From Nocardia crassostreae (GTDB lineage: Bacteria > Actinomycetota > Actinomycetes > Mycobacteriales > Mycobacteriaceae), in the NCBI RefSeq assembly GCF_001613405.1, contig NZ_BDCH01000012.1, positions 620,001 to 684,000 of the forward strand: a DNA stretch of 64,000 bases. Direction: 5' to 3'. Below are positions 36,001-47,679 of this stretch, piece by piece. Positions within the stretch are counted from its first letter, which is position 1, and each line of letters opens with the position of its first letter. The translations under genes and the position numbers were made by a program. The notes beneath the pieces were generated by a model that saw nothing but the letters and a program-made list of their open reading frames with translations, made no database searches and had not been told where the DNA came from.

Positions 36001-37497
36001 ATGCGAGGATTCGTGAGGAAGGGGAGGCACGAATACCCGGCGTTCACCGGAGTTCGACAGGGTGGCGAAATGTACTGGGTGGCAGCGGTCTTCGCAGTGG
36101 TAATGCTGGCCTTCTCCAATCGTTACGGCTATCACCGCGACAAGTTCTACTTCCTGGCCGCCGGGAGGCGGCTCGACTGGGGCTATCCGGATCAACCGCC
36201 GCTGGTGCCCCTGATCGCGCGCGCCATGTCCGCCATCGACGCGGATTCGCTGGTCCTGCTGCGCATTCCCGCCCTCGCGGCCGCCACGCTCGTGGTGATC
36301 TGCGCCGGGCTCATGGCGCGCGAACTGGGCGGCGGGCGATTGGCGCAGACCCTCGCCGCCGCGGCCGTGGCGTCCGCCGCGGTGCTCATGGGCGGGGGAC
36401 ATCAGCACGGCACCACCATCTTCGATCTGGCGGCCTGGTCGGTGATCGTCCTGACCGTCCTGCGCCTGCTCCGCCCCGACAGCGATCGCCGCTGGTGGCT
36501 GGTGGTCGGGCTCGCGGCCGGAGTCGGCTTGCAGAACAAGGCGCTGCTGGTCATCCCGATTCTCGTGCTCGCCCTGGTCCTGGCGGCGCTCGGTCCGCGA
36601 GAGATATTCGCGACCAAGTACTTTCCGCTGGCGATCGGTCTCGCCGCGCTCATCTGGGCGCCCTATCTGTGGTGGCAGGCGGCCAATGGCTGGCCGGTGT
36701 GGGAGCACAGCCGCGCCATTGCCTCCGGATCCTCCGGCACCTCCGACACCCCGCTCACCTTCGTCCTGCTGCAATTCGGTCTGATCGGCCCACTTCTGGT
36801 GCCGCTGTGGATCTTCGGTCTCTGGCGCCTGTGGCGGGAACGGCGATATCGCGCCTTCGCGGTCGCCTACGCCGTGCTGTTCCTGGTCTTCCTGGTCACC
36901 GGGGGCAAGGCCTACTACCTCGCCGGGATGTATCCGATCCTGTTGGCCGCCGGTGCGGTCGGACTCGAACCGCGTCTGGCCGAGAGCCGAGCATGGCGTG
37001 CCGCGGTGGCATCGGTCGTGGCGGTGAGCGCGGTCGTCTCGGCGCTGTTGTTCCTGCCGGTGCTACCGGTCGGCACACTGCGCGACTCTCCGGTGCTGGC
37101 GGTCAATTACGATGCGGGCGAGATGGTGGCCTGGCCGGAGTTCGTGGCTCAGGTGGCCGCCACCCGCGCCCGCGTCGCCCCCGACGCCGAGCTGCTGACC
37201 GCGAATTACGGTGAGGCCGGGGCGATCGAGTTCTACGGCGCACGGTACGGTCTCCCGGCTCCGCACAGCGTGCACAACTCCTACTGGTGGTGGGGCCCGC
37301 CCGCGGACGGCAAACCGGTGCTGCTGATCGGGATCGGCCCCGAGGATGCGGCGCGCGGTTGTATTGACGCAGAAACGGTGGGCCGCATCGACAATGGGCT
37401 CGACATCGACAACGAAGAGCAGGACCGGCCGCTGATCCTGTGCCGCACACCGCGTGCGCCATGGGCGGAAATGTGGCCTACGCTGCGGCGGCTCTGA
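36001..37497 (+). CDS. membrane glycosyltransferase family 39-like (ArnT/PMT-type)
   Basis: The 498-residue protein has about 11 TM helices. The first periplasmic loop carries the HRDKFYFLAAGRRLDWGYPD motif of ArnT/PMT-like GT-C enzymes (Asp residues bind the polyprenyl-phosphate donor). GGKAYYLAGMYPILLAAGAV is also typical. A soluble C-terminal domain (LTANYGEAGAIEFYG, HNSYWWWGPP) follows. It would transfer a sugar from decaprenyl-phosphate to an envelope glycan or protein outside the membrane. ATG 36001 is chosen; the ribosome site is weak. It stands alone. Confidence 0.85.
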   Translation: MRGFVRKGRHEYPAFTGVRQGGEMYWVAAVFAVVMLAFSNRYGYHRDKFYFLAAGRRLDWGYPDQPPLVPLIARAMSAIDADSLVLLRIPALAAATLVVICAGLMARELGGGRLAQTLAAAAVASAAVLMGGGHQHGTTIFDLAAWSVIVLTVLRLLRPDSDRRWWLVVGLAAGVGLQNKALLVIPILVLALVLAALGPREIFATKYFPLAIGLAALIWAPYLWWQAANGWPVWEHSRAIASGSSGTSDTPLTFVLLQFGLIGPLLVPLWIFGLWRLWRERRYRAFAVAYAVLFLVFLVTGGKAYYLAGMYPILLAAGAVGLEPRLAESRAWRAAVASVVAVSAVVSALLFLPVLPVGTLRDSPVLAVNYDAGEMVAWPEFVAQVAATRARVAPDAELLTANYGEAGAIEFYGARYGLPAPHSVHNSYWWWGPPADGKPVLLIGIGPEDAARGCIDAETVGRIDNGLDIDNEEQDRPLILCRTPRAPWAEMWPTLRRL

Positions 37498-37673
37498 TGA
37501 TCTTGTCGCTCAATGAGATTGCGTATGGAATGCGCGAAAGTGCTTGTGCGCACAGTGATTCGCTGCGTAGTGGATCTTGAAAATACGGGACTTGACTACT
37601 GTTATTTCGTTCCGATCACGCCAGCTGTCGAGGGTGCATACGGTTCTCGATGGAGACGAAAGGAGGAATGGTT

Positions 37674-37781
37674 ATGTTGTCAGGACTCGTCTCGGTAGTA
37701 ACAAGCCTGCTCAGTGGTCTCGTCGGGGTGCTCATCGGCACCCCCGGTGGCGGGGGCGGTGGCGGCGGCTCCGCCGGGTAA
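37674..37781 (+). CDS. very small hydrophobic peptide with Gly-rich tail (porin-like?)
   Basis: ATG 37674 follows AGGAGGAATGGTT with ideal spacing. It encodes 35 residues: a hydrophobic helix MLSGLVSVVTSLLSGLVGVL, then IGTP and eight Gly before SAG. A strong terminator follows at 37804-37834, so this is a discrete transcription unit. Short leaderless helical peptides of this size form the PorA/PorH channels of mycolic-acid bacteria; it might equally be a bacteriocin-like or toxic peptide. A related small gene is at 57239. Confidence 0.6.
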   Translation: MLSGLVSVVTSLLSGLVGVLIGTPGGGGGGGGSAG

Positions 37782-37803
37782 TCGCGAAGCCTCTCGAAAC
37801 CAG

Positions 37804-37840
37804 AACACCCCCCGTCGTCAACACGGGGGGTGTTCGTTGT
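37804..37840 (+). terminator. Rho-independent terminator after small peptide gene
   Basis: AACACCCCCC (37804-37813) pairs with GGGGGGTGTT (37825-37834) around a short loop, followed by CGTTGTTCGT. It marks the end of the small peptide transcript. Confidence 0.8.
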
Positions 37841-37881
37841 TCGTGAGACCGTGATGTCGGACCGCGAACACTACGAGTATG

Positions 37882-38667
37882 TCAGGCCGCGAGCGCGGCG
37901 AGGACCTGATCCTGCAGATGACCATTGGTGGCCACGGCGCTGCCGCCGTGCGGTCCGGGCTCGCCGTCGAGCGAGGTGAAAGTGCCGCCCGCCTCCCGGA
38001 TCAGAATGTCCAGCGCCGCCATATCCCACAGCGACAGTTCGGGTTCGGTGACGATATCCACCGCGCCCTCGGCGAGCAGCGTGTATCCGAAGAAGTCGCC
38101 GTATCCGCGCACCCGCCACACCTCATCGGTGAGCGTGAGCAGCTTGTGCCGCCGCCCCAGGGCCCGCCATCCGGACAGGCTCGAGATGGCCAGGCTGGCC
38201 GCACCCAGCTCCGCGACGGCCGATACCGAGATCGACCGCGCCTCGCCCCGCTCGAAACGGGTCCACGCGCCCGCCCCCGTCGCCGCCCACCAGCGCCGCG
38301 ACAGCGCGGGCGCGCTCACCACGCCCACCACCGACACACCGTCCTCCAGCAGCGAGATGAGCGAGGCCCACACCGGCACGCCGCGCACGAAATTCTTGGT
38401 CCCGTCGATCGGATCGATCACCCACTGCCGCCCGGTGAATTCGGCATCCCCGCCGAACTCCTCACCGAGCACCAGATCCCCCGGCCGCTCCGTGCCCAGG
38501 ATGGCCCGGATCTCCCGCTCCACCGCCAGATCCGCATCCGACACCGGCGTCAGATCCGGCTTCGAATCGATCTTCAAATCGAGCGCGAGAAACCGTTCCC
38601 GGGTAATGGCGTCGGCCGCATCGGCCAGCTTCAGTGCGAGTTCGAGATCAGCGGTGTATGCGGTCAC
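37882..38667 (-). CDS. hisN: histidinol-phosphatase (inositol-monophosphatase type)
   Basis: The GTG at 38667 gives 261 residues. Motifs of the Li-sensitive phosphatase superfamily are present: [21 protein letters not shown], the metal-binding [18 protein letters not shown], and [19 protein letters not shown]. The closest relative I recall is M. tuberculosis HisN (Rv3137), matching along its length. It removes phosphate from L-histidinol phosphate in histidine synthesis. A TTG at 38673 would add two residues. It is a single gene and lies near fadE24-fadE23, as in M. tuberculosis. Confidence 0.9.
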   Translation of the reverse strand: MTAYTADLELALKLADAADAITRERFLALDLKIDSKPDLTPVSDADLAVEREIRAILGTERPGDLVLGEEFGGDAEFTGRQWVIDPIDGTKNFVRGVPVWASLISLLEDGVSVVGVVSAPALSRRWWAATGAGAWTRFERGEARSISVSAVAELGAASLAISSLSGWRALGRRHKLLTLTDEVWRVRGYGDFFGYTLLAEGAVDIVTEPELSLWDMAALDILIREAGGTFTSLDGEPGPHGGSAVATNGHLQDQVLAALAA

Positions 38668-38817
38668 CCGCAAAACGTTAGCCGTTCCCGATCACCATCG
38701 CGCGTCGGCAGCGAACTTCCGGCATTCCCCGCGCTGGTCAGGCGATCACCGGGAATCCGTGGCGGCATCGTACGAGTAGCTCCCGCCACCAGTTCCCGGT
38801 CGATGGGTTTTCGGATT

Positions 38818-39414
38818 TCAGGCGGATGCGGGAAGGGCGCGGGCGGCGGACAGGGCGGTCGCCCACCAGTGCAGCTGGTCGAGCATCTCCTGGGCGGCCT
38901 GTTCGAAAGCGGCCGGGTCGAGGAGGCTGCCGTCGGGGGCGAAGTGCAGGTAGAAGCGGGGGAAGGAGACGTATTCGCGGACGGTGTGGGCGTGCAGTTC
39001 GTTGAAGACCTGACGCAGGTGCTCGATGGCGAGCAGGCCGCCGCTATTGCCGCTGTAGCCGACGAAGCCGATCGCCTTGTGCTTCCACTGGGTGTAGTGC
39101 CAGTCGATGGCGGTCTTCAGCGAGGCCGGGTAGGAGCGGTTGATATCGGGCGTCACGACGACCATGGCATCGGCCGCGGCGAGCCGCTCGGCCAGCTCCT
39201 CGGTCCCGGCCGGGCGCACCGGATTCGGCTCCATGAGCGGGGACACCGCGGGCAGGGCGTGCGGCAGGGGGTAGTCGGCCAGATCGATCAGATCGATCTC
39301 GAACGCGTCGTGCGCGCGGGCCTGTTCGGCGTACCAGTTCGCGACCACCGGACCGAAGCGTCCCTCCCGGACGCTGCCGATGATCACCGCGAGGCGCAGA
39401 GGCGTGCTGGTCAT
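38818..39414 (-). CDS. NADPH-dependent FMN reductase
   Basis: ATG 39414 follows GAAGGAGACCCCC. The 198-residue flavodoxin-like protein has the phosphate loop IGSVREGRFGPVVANWY, TPDINRSYPASLKTAIDW and GYSGNSGGLLAIEHLR, typical of the NADPH-dependent FMN reductase (SsuE/ArsH/ChrR-like) family. It would reduce FMN or quinones with NADPH in the cytosol. The upstream interval to 39565 is shared with a divergent lipoprotein gene. Confidence 0.88.
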   Translation of the reverse strand: MTSTPLRLAVIIGSVREGRFGPVVANWYAEQARAHDAFEIDLIDLADYPLPHALPAVSPLMEPNPVRPAGTEELAERLAAADAMVVVTPDINRSYPASLKTAIDWHYTQWKHKAIGFVGYSGNSGGLLAIEHLRQVFNELHAHTVREYVSFPRFYLHFAPDGSLLDPAAFEQAAQEMLDQLHWWATALSAARALPASA

Positions 39415-39564
39415 GGGGGTCTCCTTCGAGTTCCGGGCGACCGGTTCGGCCGCTGTCGTCGACTCTGCTGTGTCCGGAAGGCGGTAGGGAGACCACGCTG
39501 AGCCTGGTAGTGGGAGGGCCACCCTAGATTCGCCGCCCCGCGTATTTCGGGTCATGGAAAGGTC

Positions 39565-39927
39565 ATGATCCCTTCGGTAGCAATGGTTTTCATGTATAAA
39601 CTGACCGGGTGCATTATCGCGGTGGCGACCCTGCTGACGGCGTGCACCGGCGGCGGGGCGCAACCGCCCGAAGAGCCGCCCACGACCGGAGCCATGTCAT
39701 CGGATCAGGTCTTCGTCCAGGTGATGAAGGCCAAACGATTCCGCGTTCCCGTCGATGCGACCACACTGCTCGACGACACCTGCCGGGCGGTGGTGGAGGG
39801 GAAATCCATGGACTCGCTGGTCGAGCTGTTCACCGAGGCCGGTTTCCCATTGCCGCAGATCGCGGATTCCATTCGGATTGCCGTCGAATCGCATTGCCCG
39901 TCGCTGCGTGAGGACATCCCCCGCTAG
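39565..39927 (+). CDS. DUF732-family lipoprotein
   Basis: Up to 120 residues are encoded; ATG 39565, 39583 or 39592 could start translation. The lipobox is LLTAC. The remaining domain, DQVFVQVMKAKRFRVPVDAT, LLDDTCRAVVEGKSMDSLV and an invariant Cys near the end (ESHCPSL), is the DUF732 pattern common in mycobacteria and nocardiae. It is anchored on the outer membrane face; its role is unknown. The downstream XRE regulator follows by 51 bases. Confidence 0.75.
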   Translation: MIPSVAMVFMYKLTGCIIAVATLLTACTGGGAQPPEEPPTTGAMSSDQVFVQVMKAKRFRVPVDATTLLDDTCRAVVEGKSMDSLVELFTEAGFPLPQIADSIRIAVESHCPSLREDIPR

Positions 39928-39978
39928 CGAGCCGAAACGAGGCTGCGTTCATGAGGTGATCCTTGCTACGGTCGAATC

Positions 39979-40836
39979 GTGAGCGATAACGAGCTGGGTC
40001 TGTTCTTGCGCGTCCGGCGCGAGGCGGTCTCGCCCGCGCAGGTGGGCCTGCCCGCCGGTCCGCGTCGGCGCACCCCGGGTCTGCGTCGCTCCGAGCTCGC
40101 CACTCTGGCCGGGGTGAGCGTCGAATACATCACCCGGCTGGAGCAGGGCCGCGATCGGCATCCTTCTTCCGCGGTGCTGAGCGCGTTGGCCACGGCACTC
40201 CAGATGGCGCCGAGCGAACGCGTTCATCTGCATCGCCTGACCAAGGCCCAGTCGCCTGGATTCACCTGTACCGGCAGCCTGTCGCCCACGCGTGTGGTGC
40301 GCCCGGCCGTGCTGGCCATTCTCGAACAGCTCGAACCCGCGCCCGCCGCGGTGATCAACCGGCTCAGCGAGATCATCGCGTGCACCGACGGCTACCGCGC
40401 GGTCATGGGACCGACCGGCCTGTTCGACGAGGGCATGCCCGCCAACTACGCCCGCTACATCTTCACCGACCCCCGTGCCCGCGTGACCCACCCCGACTGG
40501 GACCACGCCGCCGACAAAATGGTCGCCACCCTCAAATTCGGCCCGTACCGCGCCGACCCGGTGGTCTCGCACCTCATCGACGAACTGTCCCTCACCGCCG
40601 GTGAGGAGTTCACCGGCCGCATCGAGCGCATCCCGGGCCTGCCCGAAACCAACGGCATCACCCGCATCCACCACCCCGAGGCGGGACCCCTGCGCCTGGC
40701 CCAGGAAACCCTCGAACTCTCCGCCGACGACGACCAGCACCTGATCGTCAAGCTCCCGGCGGACGAAGCCACCGCCACGGCCCTCGATCGCCTGATCGGC
40801 CGCAAGCCGGGCAGTCTCCGTGCCGTGGCTGGTTGA
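39979..40836 (+). CDS. XRE-type regulator with MmyB-like ligand domain
   Basis: The 285-residue protein has a GTG start at 39979. The N-terminal helix-turn-helix reads [30 protein letters not shown]. The C-terminal about 180 residues ([27 protein letters not shown] region onwards) match the MmyB-like fold of Streptomyces antibiotic regulators, which binds a fatty acid. It is the likely sensor of a lipid or metabolite. Neighbours give no clear target. Confidence 0.82.
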   Translation: MSDNELGLFLRVRREAVSPAQVGLPAGPRRRTPGLRRSELATLAGVSVEYITRLEQGRDRHPSSAVLSALATALQMAPSERVHLHRLTKAQSPGFTCTGSLSPTRVVRPAVLAILEQLEPAPAAVINRLSEIIACTDGYRAVMGPTGLFDEGMPANYARYIFTDPRARVTHPDWDHAADKMVATLKFGPYRADPVVSHLIDELSLTAGEEFTGRIERIPGLPETNGITRIHHPEAGPLRLAQETLELSADDDQHLIVKLPADEATATALDRLIGRKPGSLRAVAG

Positions 40837-40961
40837 AGACCTGGCGGTCTGCTAGAACCGCCTGCCGCAGTCCCTCTCCGCGCCGCGCCCACCTGAGTGT
40901 GGCGGCATTGCCGCGTGTTCGATTTCCCCTTATTTCACCGACCTGGAGAGGAGCGGTAGCC

Positions 40962-42086
40962 TTGAACATCGTGCATCCTGACGTATCCGCTGATCTGGCC
41001 GAACTCGACACGACTCTGAAGACCATCGAGTCCGTGCTCGATATCGATGAGCTGGCTCGTCGCATCGACGAGCTGGAGCATCAGGCGGCGGATCCGGAGC
41101 TCTGGAACAACCAGGAGCATGCGCAGCAGGTGACCAGTGAGTTGTCGCATGCGCAGAGTGAGCTGCGCAAGGTCCAGGACCTGCGGCAGCGCTTGGAAGA
41201 CCTGCCCGTGCTCTATGAATTGGCCGAGGCCGAGGAGGGCGAGGACCGCACCGCGGCGCTGGCCGACGCCGATGCCGAGCGGTCCGCGCTCCACGCGGAC
41301 GTGGAGGCCATGGAAGTGCGCACCCTGCTGTCGGGTGAATACGACAAGCGTGAGGCGCTGGTCAATATTCGCTCCGGCGCGGGTGGCGTGGACGCCGCGG
41401 ACTGGGCGCAGATGCTCATGCGCATGTACGTGCGCTGGGCCGAGCGGCACAAGTACCCGGTCGAAATCTACGACACCTCCTACGCGGAAGAGGCGGGCAT
41501 CAAGTCCGCGACCTTCGCGGTGAAGTCGCCGTACGCCTACGGCACTCTGTCCGTGGAAATGGGTACGCACCGACTGGTCCGTATCAGCCCATTCGACAAC
41601 CAGGGCCGCCGCCAGACCTCCTTCGCCGAGGTCGAGGTGCTCCCGGTCGTCGAGACCACCGACCACATCGAGATTCCGGAGAACGAGGTGCGCGTCGACG
41701 TGTACCGCTCGTCGGGTCCCGGCGGCCAGTCCGTCAACACCACCGACTCCGCGGTCCGCCTCACGCACATCCCGACCGGCATCGTGGTCACCTGCCAGAA
41801 CGAGAAATCCCAGCTGCAGAACAAGATTTCGGCCATGCGCGTGCTCCAGGCCAAGCTGCTGGAGCGCAAGCGCCAGGAGGAGCGCGCCCAGATGGACGCG
41901 CTCAAGACCAATGAAGGCGCCTCCTGGGGCAACCAGATGCGTTCGTACGTGCTGCACCCCTACCAGATGGTCAAGGATCTGCGGACCTCGTACGAAGTGA
42001 ACAACCCCTCGGCCGTGCTCGACGGCGATATCGATGCCTTCATCGAATCCGGAATCCGTTGGCGCATGCGGGAGAATACCAACTGA
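40962..42086 (+). CDS. prfB: peptide chain release factor 2
   Basis: The start is TTG at 40962, behind GGAGAGGAG; an upstream open frame has no similarity. The 374-residue protein reads UGA/UAA: the anticodon-like SPF tripeptide sits in [20 protein letters not shown] and the catalytic GGQ in [20 protein letters not shown]. The programmed +1 frameshift that regulates E. coli prfB is absent; the frame is continuous. It starts the conserved core run prfB - mscS-like - ftsE - ftsX. Confidence 0.95.
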   Translation: MNIVHPDVSADLAELDTTLKTIESVLDIDELARRIDELEHQAADPELWNNQEHAQQVTSELSHAQSELRKVQDLRQRLEDLPVLYELAEAEEGEDRTAALADADAERSALHADVEAMEVRTLLSGEYDKREALVNIRSGAGGVDAADWAQMLMRMYVRWAERHKYPVEIYDTSYAEEAGIKSATFAVKSPYAYGTLSVEMGTHRLVRISPFDNQGRRQTSFAEVEVLPVVETTDHIEIPENEVRVDVYRSSGPGGQSVNTTDSAVRLTHIPTGIVVTCQNEKSQLQNKISAMRVLQAKLLERKRQEERAQMDALKTNEGASWGNQMRSYVLHPYQMVKDLRTSYEVNNPSAVLDGDIDAFIESGIRWRMRENTN

Positions 42087-42147
42087 TCCGCCGCTGGTAC
42101 CGGGCGCGGACTCTTGATCTCGATACGGACTGCTGGGGTAACACGAT

Positions 42148-43011
42148 ATGACCTCGATCCTCGCCGCAAGCACGGGTTCGGAGCTCGGTAACTGGTTCCG
42201 GTCCAGCGGCCTCGAGATCGTTCTGCTGATCATCAGCGCGATGCTGTTCAGTCGCGCGGTGACCTATGTGCGCGACCGCATTACGCGCAGGATCGACGCC
42301 GGATTCCGCAGCAGCGACGCACTGGTGCGGACCGAGGCGGCCAAGCATCGGCACGCGCTCGCCCAGGTGGTCACCTGGGTGGTGCTGTCGCTGGTGTACT
42401 TCCTGGTCGGTTTGGAAGTCTTGAAGCGCTTGGGATTTCAGATCTCCGGCCTGGTCGCCCCGGCGGCCGTGCTCGGCGCCGCGCTCGGTTTCGGCGCCCA
42501 GCGCATCGTCCAGGATCTGCTCGCCGGATTCTTCCTGATCACCGAAAGGCAGTACGGCTACGGCGATGTCGTGCGCATCTCGGTGACTGGTTCCGCGGCC
42601 GAGGCCGAGGGTACCGTTGAGGACGTCACGCTTCGCATTACGACCTTGCGTAGCGCGGATGGAGAAGTCATCACGGTTCCGAACGGTCAGATCGTTAAAG
42701 TTACCAACCTGTCGAAGGATTGGGCTCGCGCAGCCATCGACGTGCCCGTGCCCGCGAGCGCCAATATCAACAGGGTCAACGAGATCCTGCACGATGTGGG
42801 CGCCCGGGCATTCGCCGATCGCAAGCTGAAATCGCTGCTGCTGGACGAGCCCACCGTCATGGGTGTCGAAGATCTCACCGTCGACCAGATGAATATCAAG
42901 ATGGTGGCCCGGACGCTTCCGGGCAAACAGTTCGAAGTCGGACGTGAGCTGCGCGTGCGAGTCGCCGCGGCGCTCCGCCGGGAGGGTTTGAGTGAAACTG
43001 AGTCTGCGTAA
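42148..43011 (+). CDS. small-conductance mechanosensitive channel (MscS family)
   Basis: The 287-residue protein has three TM helices; the pore-lining third helix region reads LVAPAAVLGAALGFGAQRIV, QDLLAGFFLI, the MscS signature. The cytosolic beta domain follows with YGYGDVVRISVTGSAAEAEG and RTLRSADGEVITVPNGQIVK-like motif ITTLRSADGEVITVPNGQIV. It releases osmolytes on hypo-osmotic shock. In M. tuberculosis an equivalent gene sits between prfB and ftsE. Start ATG 42148. Confidence 0.9.
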   Translation: MTSILAASTGSELGNWFRSSGLEIVLLIISAMLFSRAVTYVRDRITRRIDAGFRSSDALVRTEAAKHRHALAQVVTWVVLSLVYFLVGLEVLKRLGFQISGLVAPAAVLGAALGFGAQRIVQDLLAGFFLITERQYGYGDVVRISVTGSAAEAEGTVEDVTLRITTLRSADGEVITVPNGQIVKVTNLSKDWARAAIDVPVPASANINRVNEILHDVGARAFADRKLKSLLLDEPTVMGVEDLTVDQMNIKMVARTLPGKQFEVGRELRVRVAAALRREGLSETESA

Positions 43012-43186
43012 GTCGACGGCTAAACCGCGTAAGTCCACGGCGATCCTGATCACAGTCTGGCTCGCCACGTTCGTTCTCTACTCGCTCGTCAAGCCGGAGA
43101 CACCGAATGCCCCGGGCTATACGCCCGTTGCGAATACGGTGCTCAGCAACCTGGTTCCCGATGCCAAGGAGCCTGAACCGCGCTGA
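42992..43186 (+). CDS. small single-TM membrane protein
   Basis: The GTG at 42992 overlaps the end of the MscS-like gene by 20 bases, so the two are translationally coupled. The 64-residue product has a basic N terminus ([16 protein letters not shown]), one TM helix ([16 protein letters not shown]) and a Pro-rich external tail. A comparable small gene occupies this slot in M. tuberculosis (Rv3103c, from memory). It may modulate the channel or the divisome; function is unknown. Confidence 0.8.
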   Translation: MKLSLRKSTAKPRKSTAILITVWLATFVLYSLVKPETPNAPGYTPVANTVLSNLVPDAKEPEPR

Positions 43187-43242
43187 CGTGCCACCGCGCG
43201 GTGCGATGGAGCGCCGCGCGGTCGTGGCTACACTGGCTCCCC

Positions 43243-43932
43243 GTGATTACCCTGCGGAACGTCACCAAGTCCTACAAGACCTCGACGCGACCCGCCCTGG
43301 ACAACATCTCCGTCGATATCGGCAAGGGCGAGTTCGTCTTCGTCATCGGACCCTCGGGCTCCGGGAAGTCGACGTTCATGCGGCTGCTGCTCAAGGACGA
43401 GAAGCCCAGCACCGGCGAGGTGTGGGTGGCCGATTTCCGGGTGGACCGGCTCCCCGGGCGCAAGGTGCCCAAGCTGCGCCAGCGCATCGGCTGTGTCTTC
43501 CAGGACTTCCGGCTGCTGCAGCAGAAGACGGTCGAACAGAATGTGGCGTTCGCGCTCGAAGTGATCGGCAAGCCACGGCGGTTCATCGATCGGGCGGTGC
43601 CCGAGGCCCTCGACATGGTCGGGCTGGCGGGTAAGGCCGATCGGCTGCCGGGTGAGCTGTCCGGCGGTGAACAGCAGCGGGTGGCGCTGGCGCGCGCATT
43701 CGTGAACCGGCCGCTGGTGCTGCTCGCCGACGAGCCCACCGGCAATCTGGATCCCGACACCAGCCAGGACATCATGACGCTGCTGGAACGGATCAATCGC
43801 ACGGGAACCACGGTGGTGATGGCCACCCACGACAACACCATTGTCGACGCCATGCGGCGGCGGGTGGTGGAGCTCGATCGCGGCCGGTTGGTCCGCGATG
43901 AGGAAATGGGTGTGTACGGGGTGGGCCGCTAA
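43243..43932 (+). CDS. ftsE: cell-division ATP-binding protein FtsE
   Basis: The GTG at 43243 gives 229 residues. ABC motifs are complete: Walker [12 protein letters not shown], the Q-loop VFQDFRLL, signature [14 protein letters not shown], Walker [13 protein letters not shown], and the switch His in VVMATHDN. FtsE with FtsX drives periplasmic hydrolase activation (RipC in mycobacteria) at the septum. The stop overlaps the FtsX start by one base (TAATG), ensuring coupled translation. Confidence 0.96.
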   Translation: MITLRNVTKSYKTSTRPALDNISVDIGKGEFVFVIGPSGSGKSTFMRLLLKDEKPSTGEVWVADFRVDRLPGRKVPKLRQRIGCVFQDFRLLQQKTVEQNVAFALEVIGKPRRFIDRAVPEALDMVGLAGKADRLPGELSGGEQQRVALARAFVNRPLVLLADEPTGNLDPDTSQDIMTLLERINRTGTTVVMATHDNTIVDAMRRRVVELDRGRLVRDEEMGVYGVGR

Positions 43933-44837
43933 TGCGATTCGGATTCCTCTTCGGTGAGGTCGCGCGCGGCCTCTACCGCAATGTCACCATGACCATCGCC
44001 ATGATCCTCACCACCGCGGTGTCGCTGACCATGCTGGGCGGCGGTCTGCTGGCGGTGCGCATGGCGGACAAGATCCAGGACTACTACGTCCAGCGGGTCG
44101 AGATCCGGCTGTACCTCGACGACAATGTCTCGCGCACGGATCTGGACTGCACGCAGGAGCCGTGCAAAGCGCTGCTGGCGGATCTGAAGAAGCACGACCA
44201 TGTGGCGAGCGTGCAGTTCGTCAACAGCCAGGAGGCGGTGCAGGAGGTCAAGGAGACGACCTTCAAGGATCAGCCGGGGCTGGCGGACGAGGTCAGCAAG
44301 GATGGGCTGCCCGCGTCGTTCCGGGTGAAGCTCGACGATGTGACGCAGTACAAGTCCATTTATGACGACTTCGCCAAGCGGGAGGGCGTCATGACTGTGC
44401 TCAATGACATGGACATCGTGGGCCGGCTGGTCAGTTTCTTCGTTGGATTGCGCAATGCGGCATTCGGTCTCGCGGCCTTGCAGGCGCTGGCGGCCCTGCT
44501 GCTGATCGCGAATATGGTGCAGGTCGCGGCTTTGGCGCGGAAGACCGAGGTGGGGATCATGCGCCTGGTCGGTGCGACGCGGTGGTACACGCAGTTGCCG
44601 TTCCTGCTGGAGGCGGTGCTGGCCGCACTGGTCGGTTCGGTGCTGGCGGTGGCCGGACTGTTCGTGGCGCAGCCGCTGGTGATCAATCGGGCGCTGGGCA
44701 GTCTGTTCAATGATCAGATTCTGCCCCGGATCACGAACGACGATATTGCGACGGTCGCGCTGATCGTCACTCCCGTCGGTGTCGGCTTCGCGGCGCTCGC
44801 CGCTTATGTCGCGCTGCGGTATTACGTCCGCGAATGA
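43932..44837 (+). CDS. ftsX: cell-division permease-like protein FtsX
   Basis: The 301-residue protein has four TM helices in the FtsX/MacB arrangement: [20 protein letters not shown], then a large extracytoplasmic domain (residues about 45-165, with Cys pair [10 protein letters not shown]), then [40 protein letters not shown] and [20 protein letters not shown]. The external domain is where FtsX binds the peptidoglycan hydrolase. Intact and full length. Confidence 0.95.
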   Translation: MRFGFLFGEVARGLYRNVTMTIAMILTTAVSLTMLGGGLLAVRMADKIQDYYVQRVEIRLYLDDNVSRTDLDCTQEPCKALLADLKKHDHVASVQFVNSQEAVQEVKETTFKDQPGLADEVSKDGLPASFRVKLDDVTQYKSIYDDFAKREGVMTVLNDMDIVGRLVSFFVGLRNAAFGLAALQALAALLLIANMVQVAALARKTEVGIMRLVGATRWYTQLPFLLEAVLAALVGSVLAVAGLFVAQPLVINRALGSLFNDQILPRITNDDIATVALIVTPVGVGFAALAAYVALRYYVRE

Positions 44838-44946
44838 GATCGCGCGTGCCCGTTCGGCTCTCGCATCCCGCGTGTCGGGGTGCGAAGTTCGCGGGGAGGC
44901 TTGGAAGAGAGGACCGGTGTCGGGTGGTGTCCGTAGGATTGCCGTC

Positions 44947-47100
<2,154 letters not shown>

Positions 47101-47243
47101 CGTCGGCCGAGCTGTGCCGACCTTCGACGAGCTGCCTCGACCCGAGAACTGATCTCGGGGCTGCTGGCAGCGGATTTGGTTGCTGGGCGTCGGCAGGATA
47201 AGCTTTCGGAGCTGCCGCGGTCCACGGATCGCAGCGAGTTCCT

Positions 47244-47316
47244 GGTCCCGTCGTCTAGCGGCCTAGGACGCCGCCCTCTCAAGGCGGTAGCGCGGGTTCA
47301 AATCCCGTCGGGACTA
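47244..47316 (+). tRNA. tRNA-Glu (CTC)
   Basis: A cloverleaf can be drawn: acceptor GGTCCCG with CGGGACT (one G-T), D arm GTCTAGCGGCCTAGGAC, anticodon arm CCGCC-CTCTCAA-GGCGG with anticodon CTC, and T arm GCGGGTTCAAATCCCGT. Discriminator A at 47316; CCA is not encoded. A terminator follows directly. Confidence 0.95.
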
Positions 47317-47320
47317 CTGT

Positions 47321-47356
47321 GAAGGCCCTTCAACCACTGGTTGGAGGGCCTTTCTC
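47321..47356 (+). terminator. Rho-independent terminator after tRNA-Glu
   Basis: AAGGCCCTTCAACCA pairs with TGGTTGGAGGGCCTT around a short loop (one G-T), followed by TCTCGTGTT. It ends the tRNA transcript. Confidence 0.8.
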
Positions 47357-47537
47357 GTGTTCGGGGCCATCTTGTCGGGGGCGGAAATTCGTTGGCGGGC
47401 GGGGGATGCGGTCGTTACCGTTGATCTCGGCCGTTACCAAGGGGCGCACCGGAATCTCCGGATCGCGTACCCCGTGTCGGGGCGGCACTTTCAACTGGTG
47501 ACACGGAGCAATCCGTTGAGGTTCGAATCCTTGTAGC

Positions 47538-47640
47538 GATACGCCCTGCCCGGTCGCATGCAATGCCGTGGCTCTGCGGGCTCTCCGTCTTCGGGCGGCG
47601 GAGGCCCCCGCCGCGCCGTCGTGGCCGGGCAGGGCGTATC
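47538..47640. repeat. 16-bp perfect inverted repeat flanking a structured spacer
   Basis: GATACGCCCTGCCCGG (47538-47553) has a perfect inverted copy CCGGGCAGGGCGTATC (47625-47640), 71 bases apart. Inside it, GGGCTCTCCG-N8-CGGCGGAGGCCC forms a second hairpin. The whole forms a long cruciform or RNA hairpin 40 bases upstream of the SPFH gene. It may be a leader RNA, an operator or a terminal repeat of a tiny mobile element. The rest of 47357-47679 holds no gene. Confidence 0.75.
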
Positions 47641-47679
47641 CGTTCGGGCCGGATGCCAAGCGGGGGAAGGAGATCGGGA

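Noticed and set aside
40940..41100. A programmed frameshift in prfB as in E. coli.
   Set aside because: The frame is continuous from TTG 40962, with no in-frame TGA or upstream SD-like slippery site.
47511..47535. GGTTCGAATCC as a second tRNA gene near the tRNA-Glu.
   Set aside because: No acceptor, D or anticodon arms can be built around it; perhaps a degenerate tRNA fragment.
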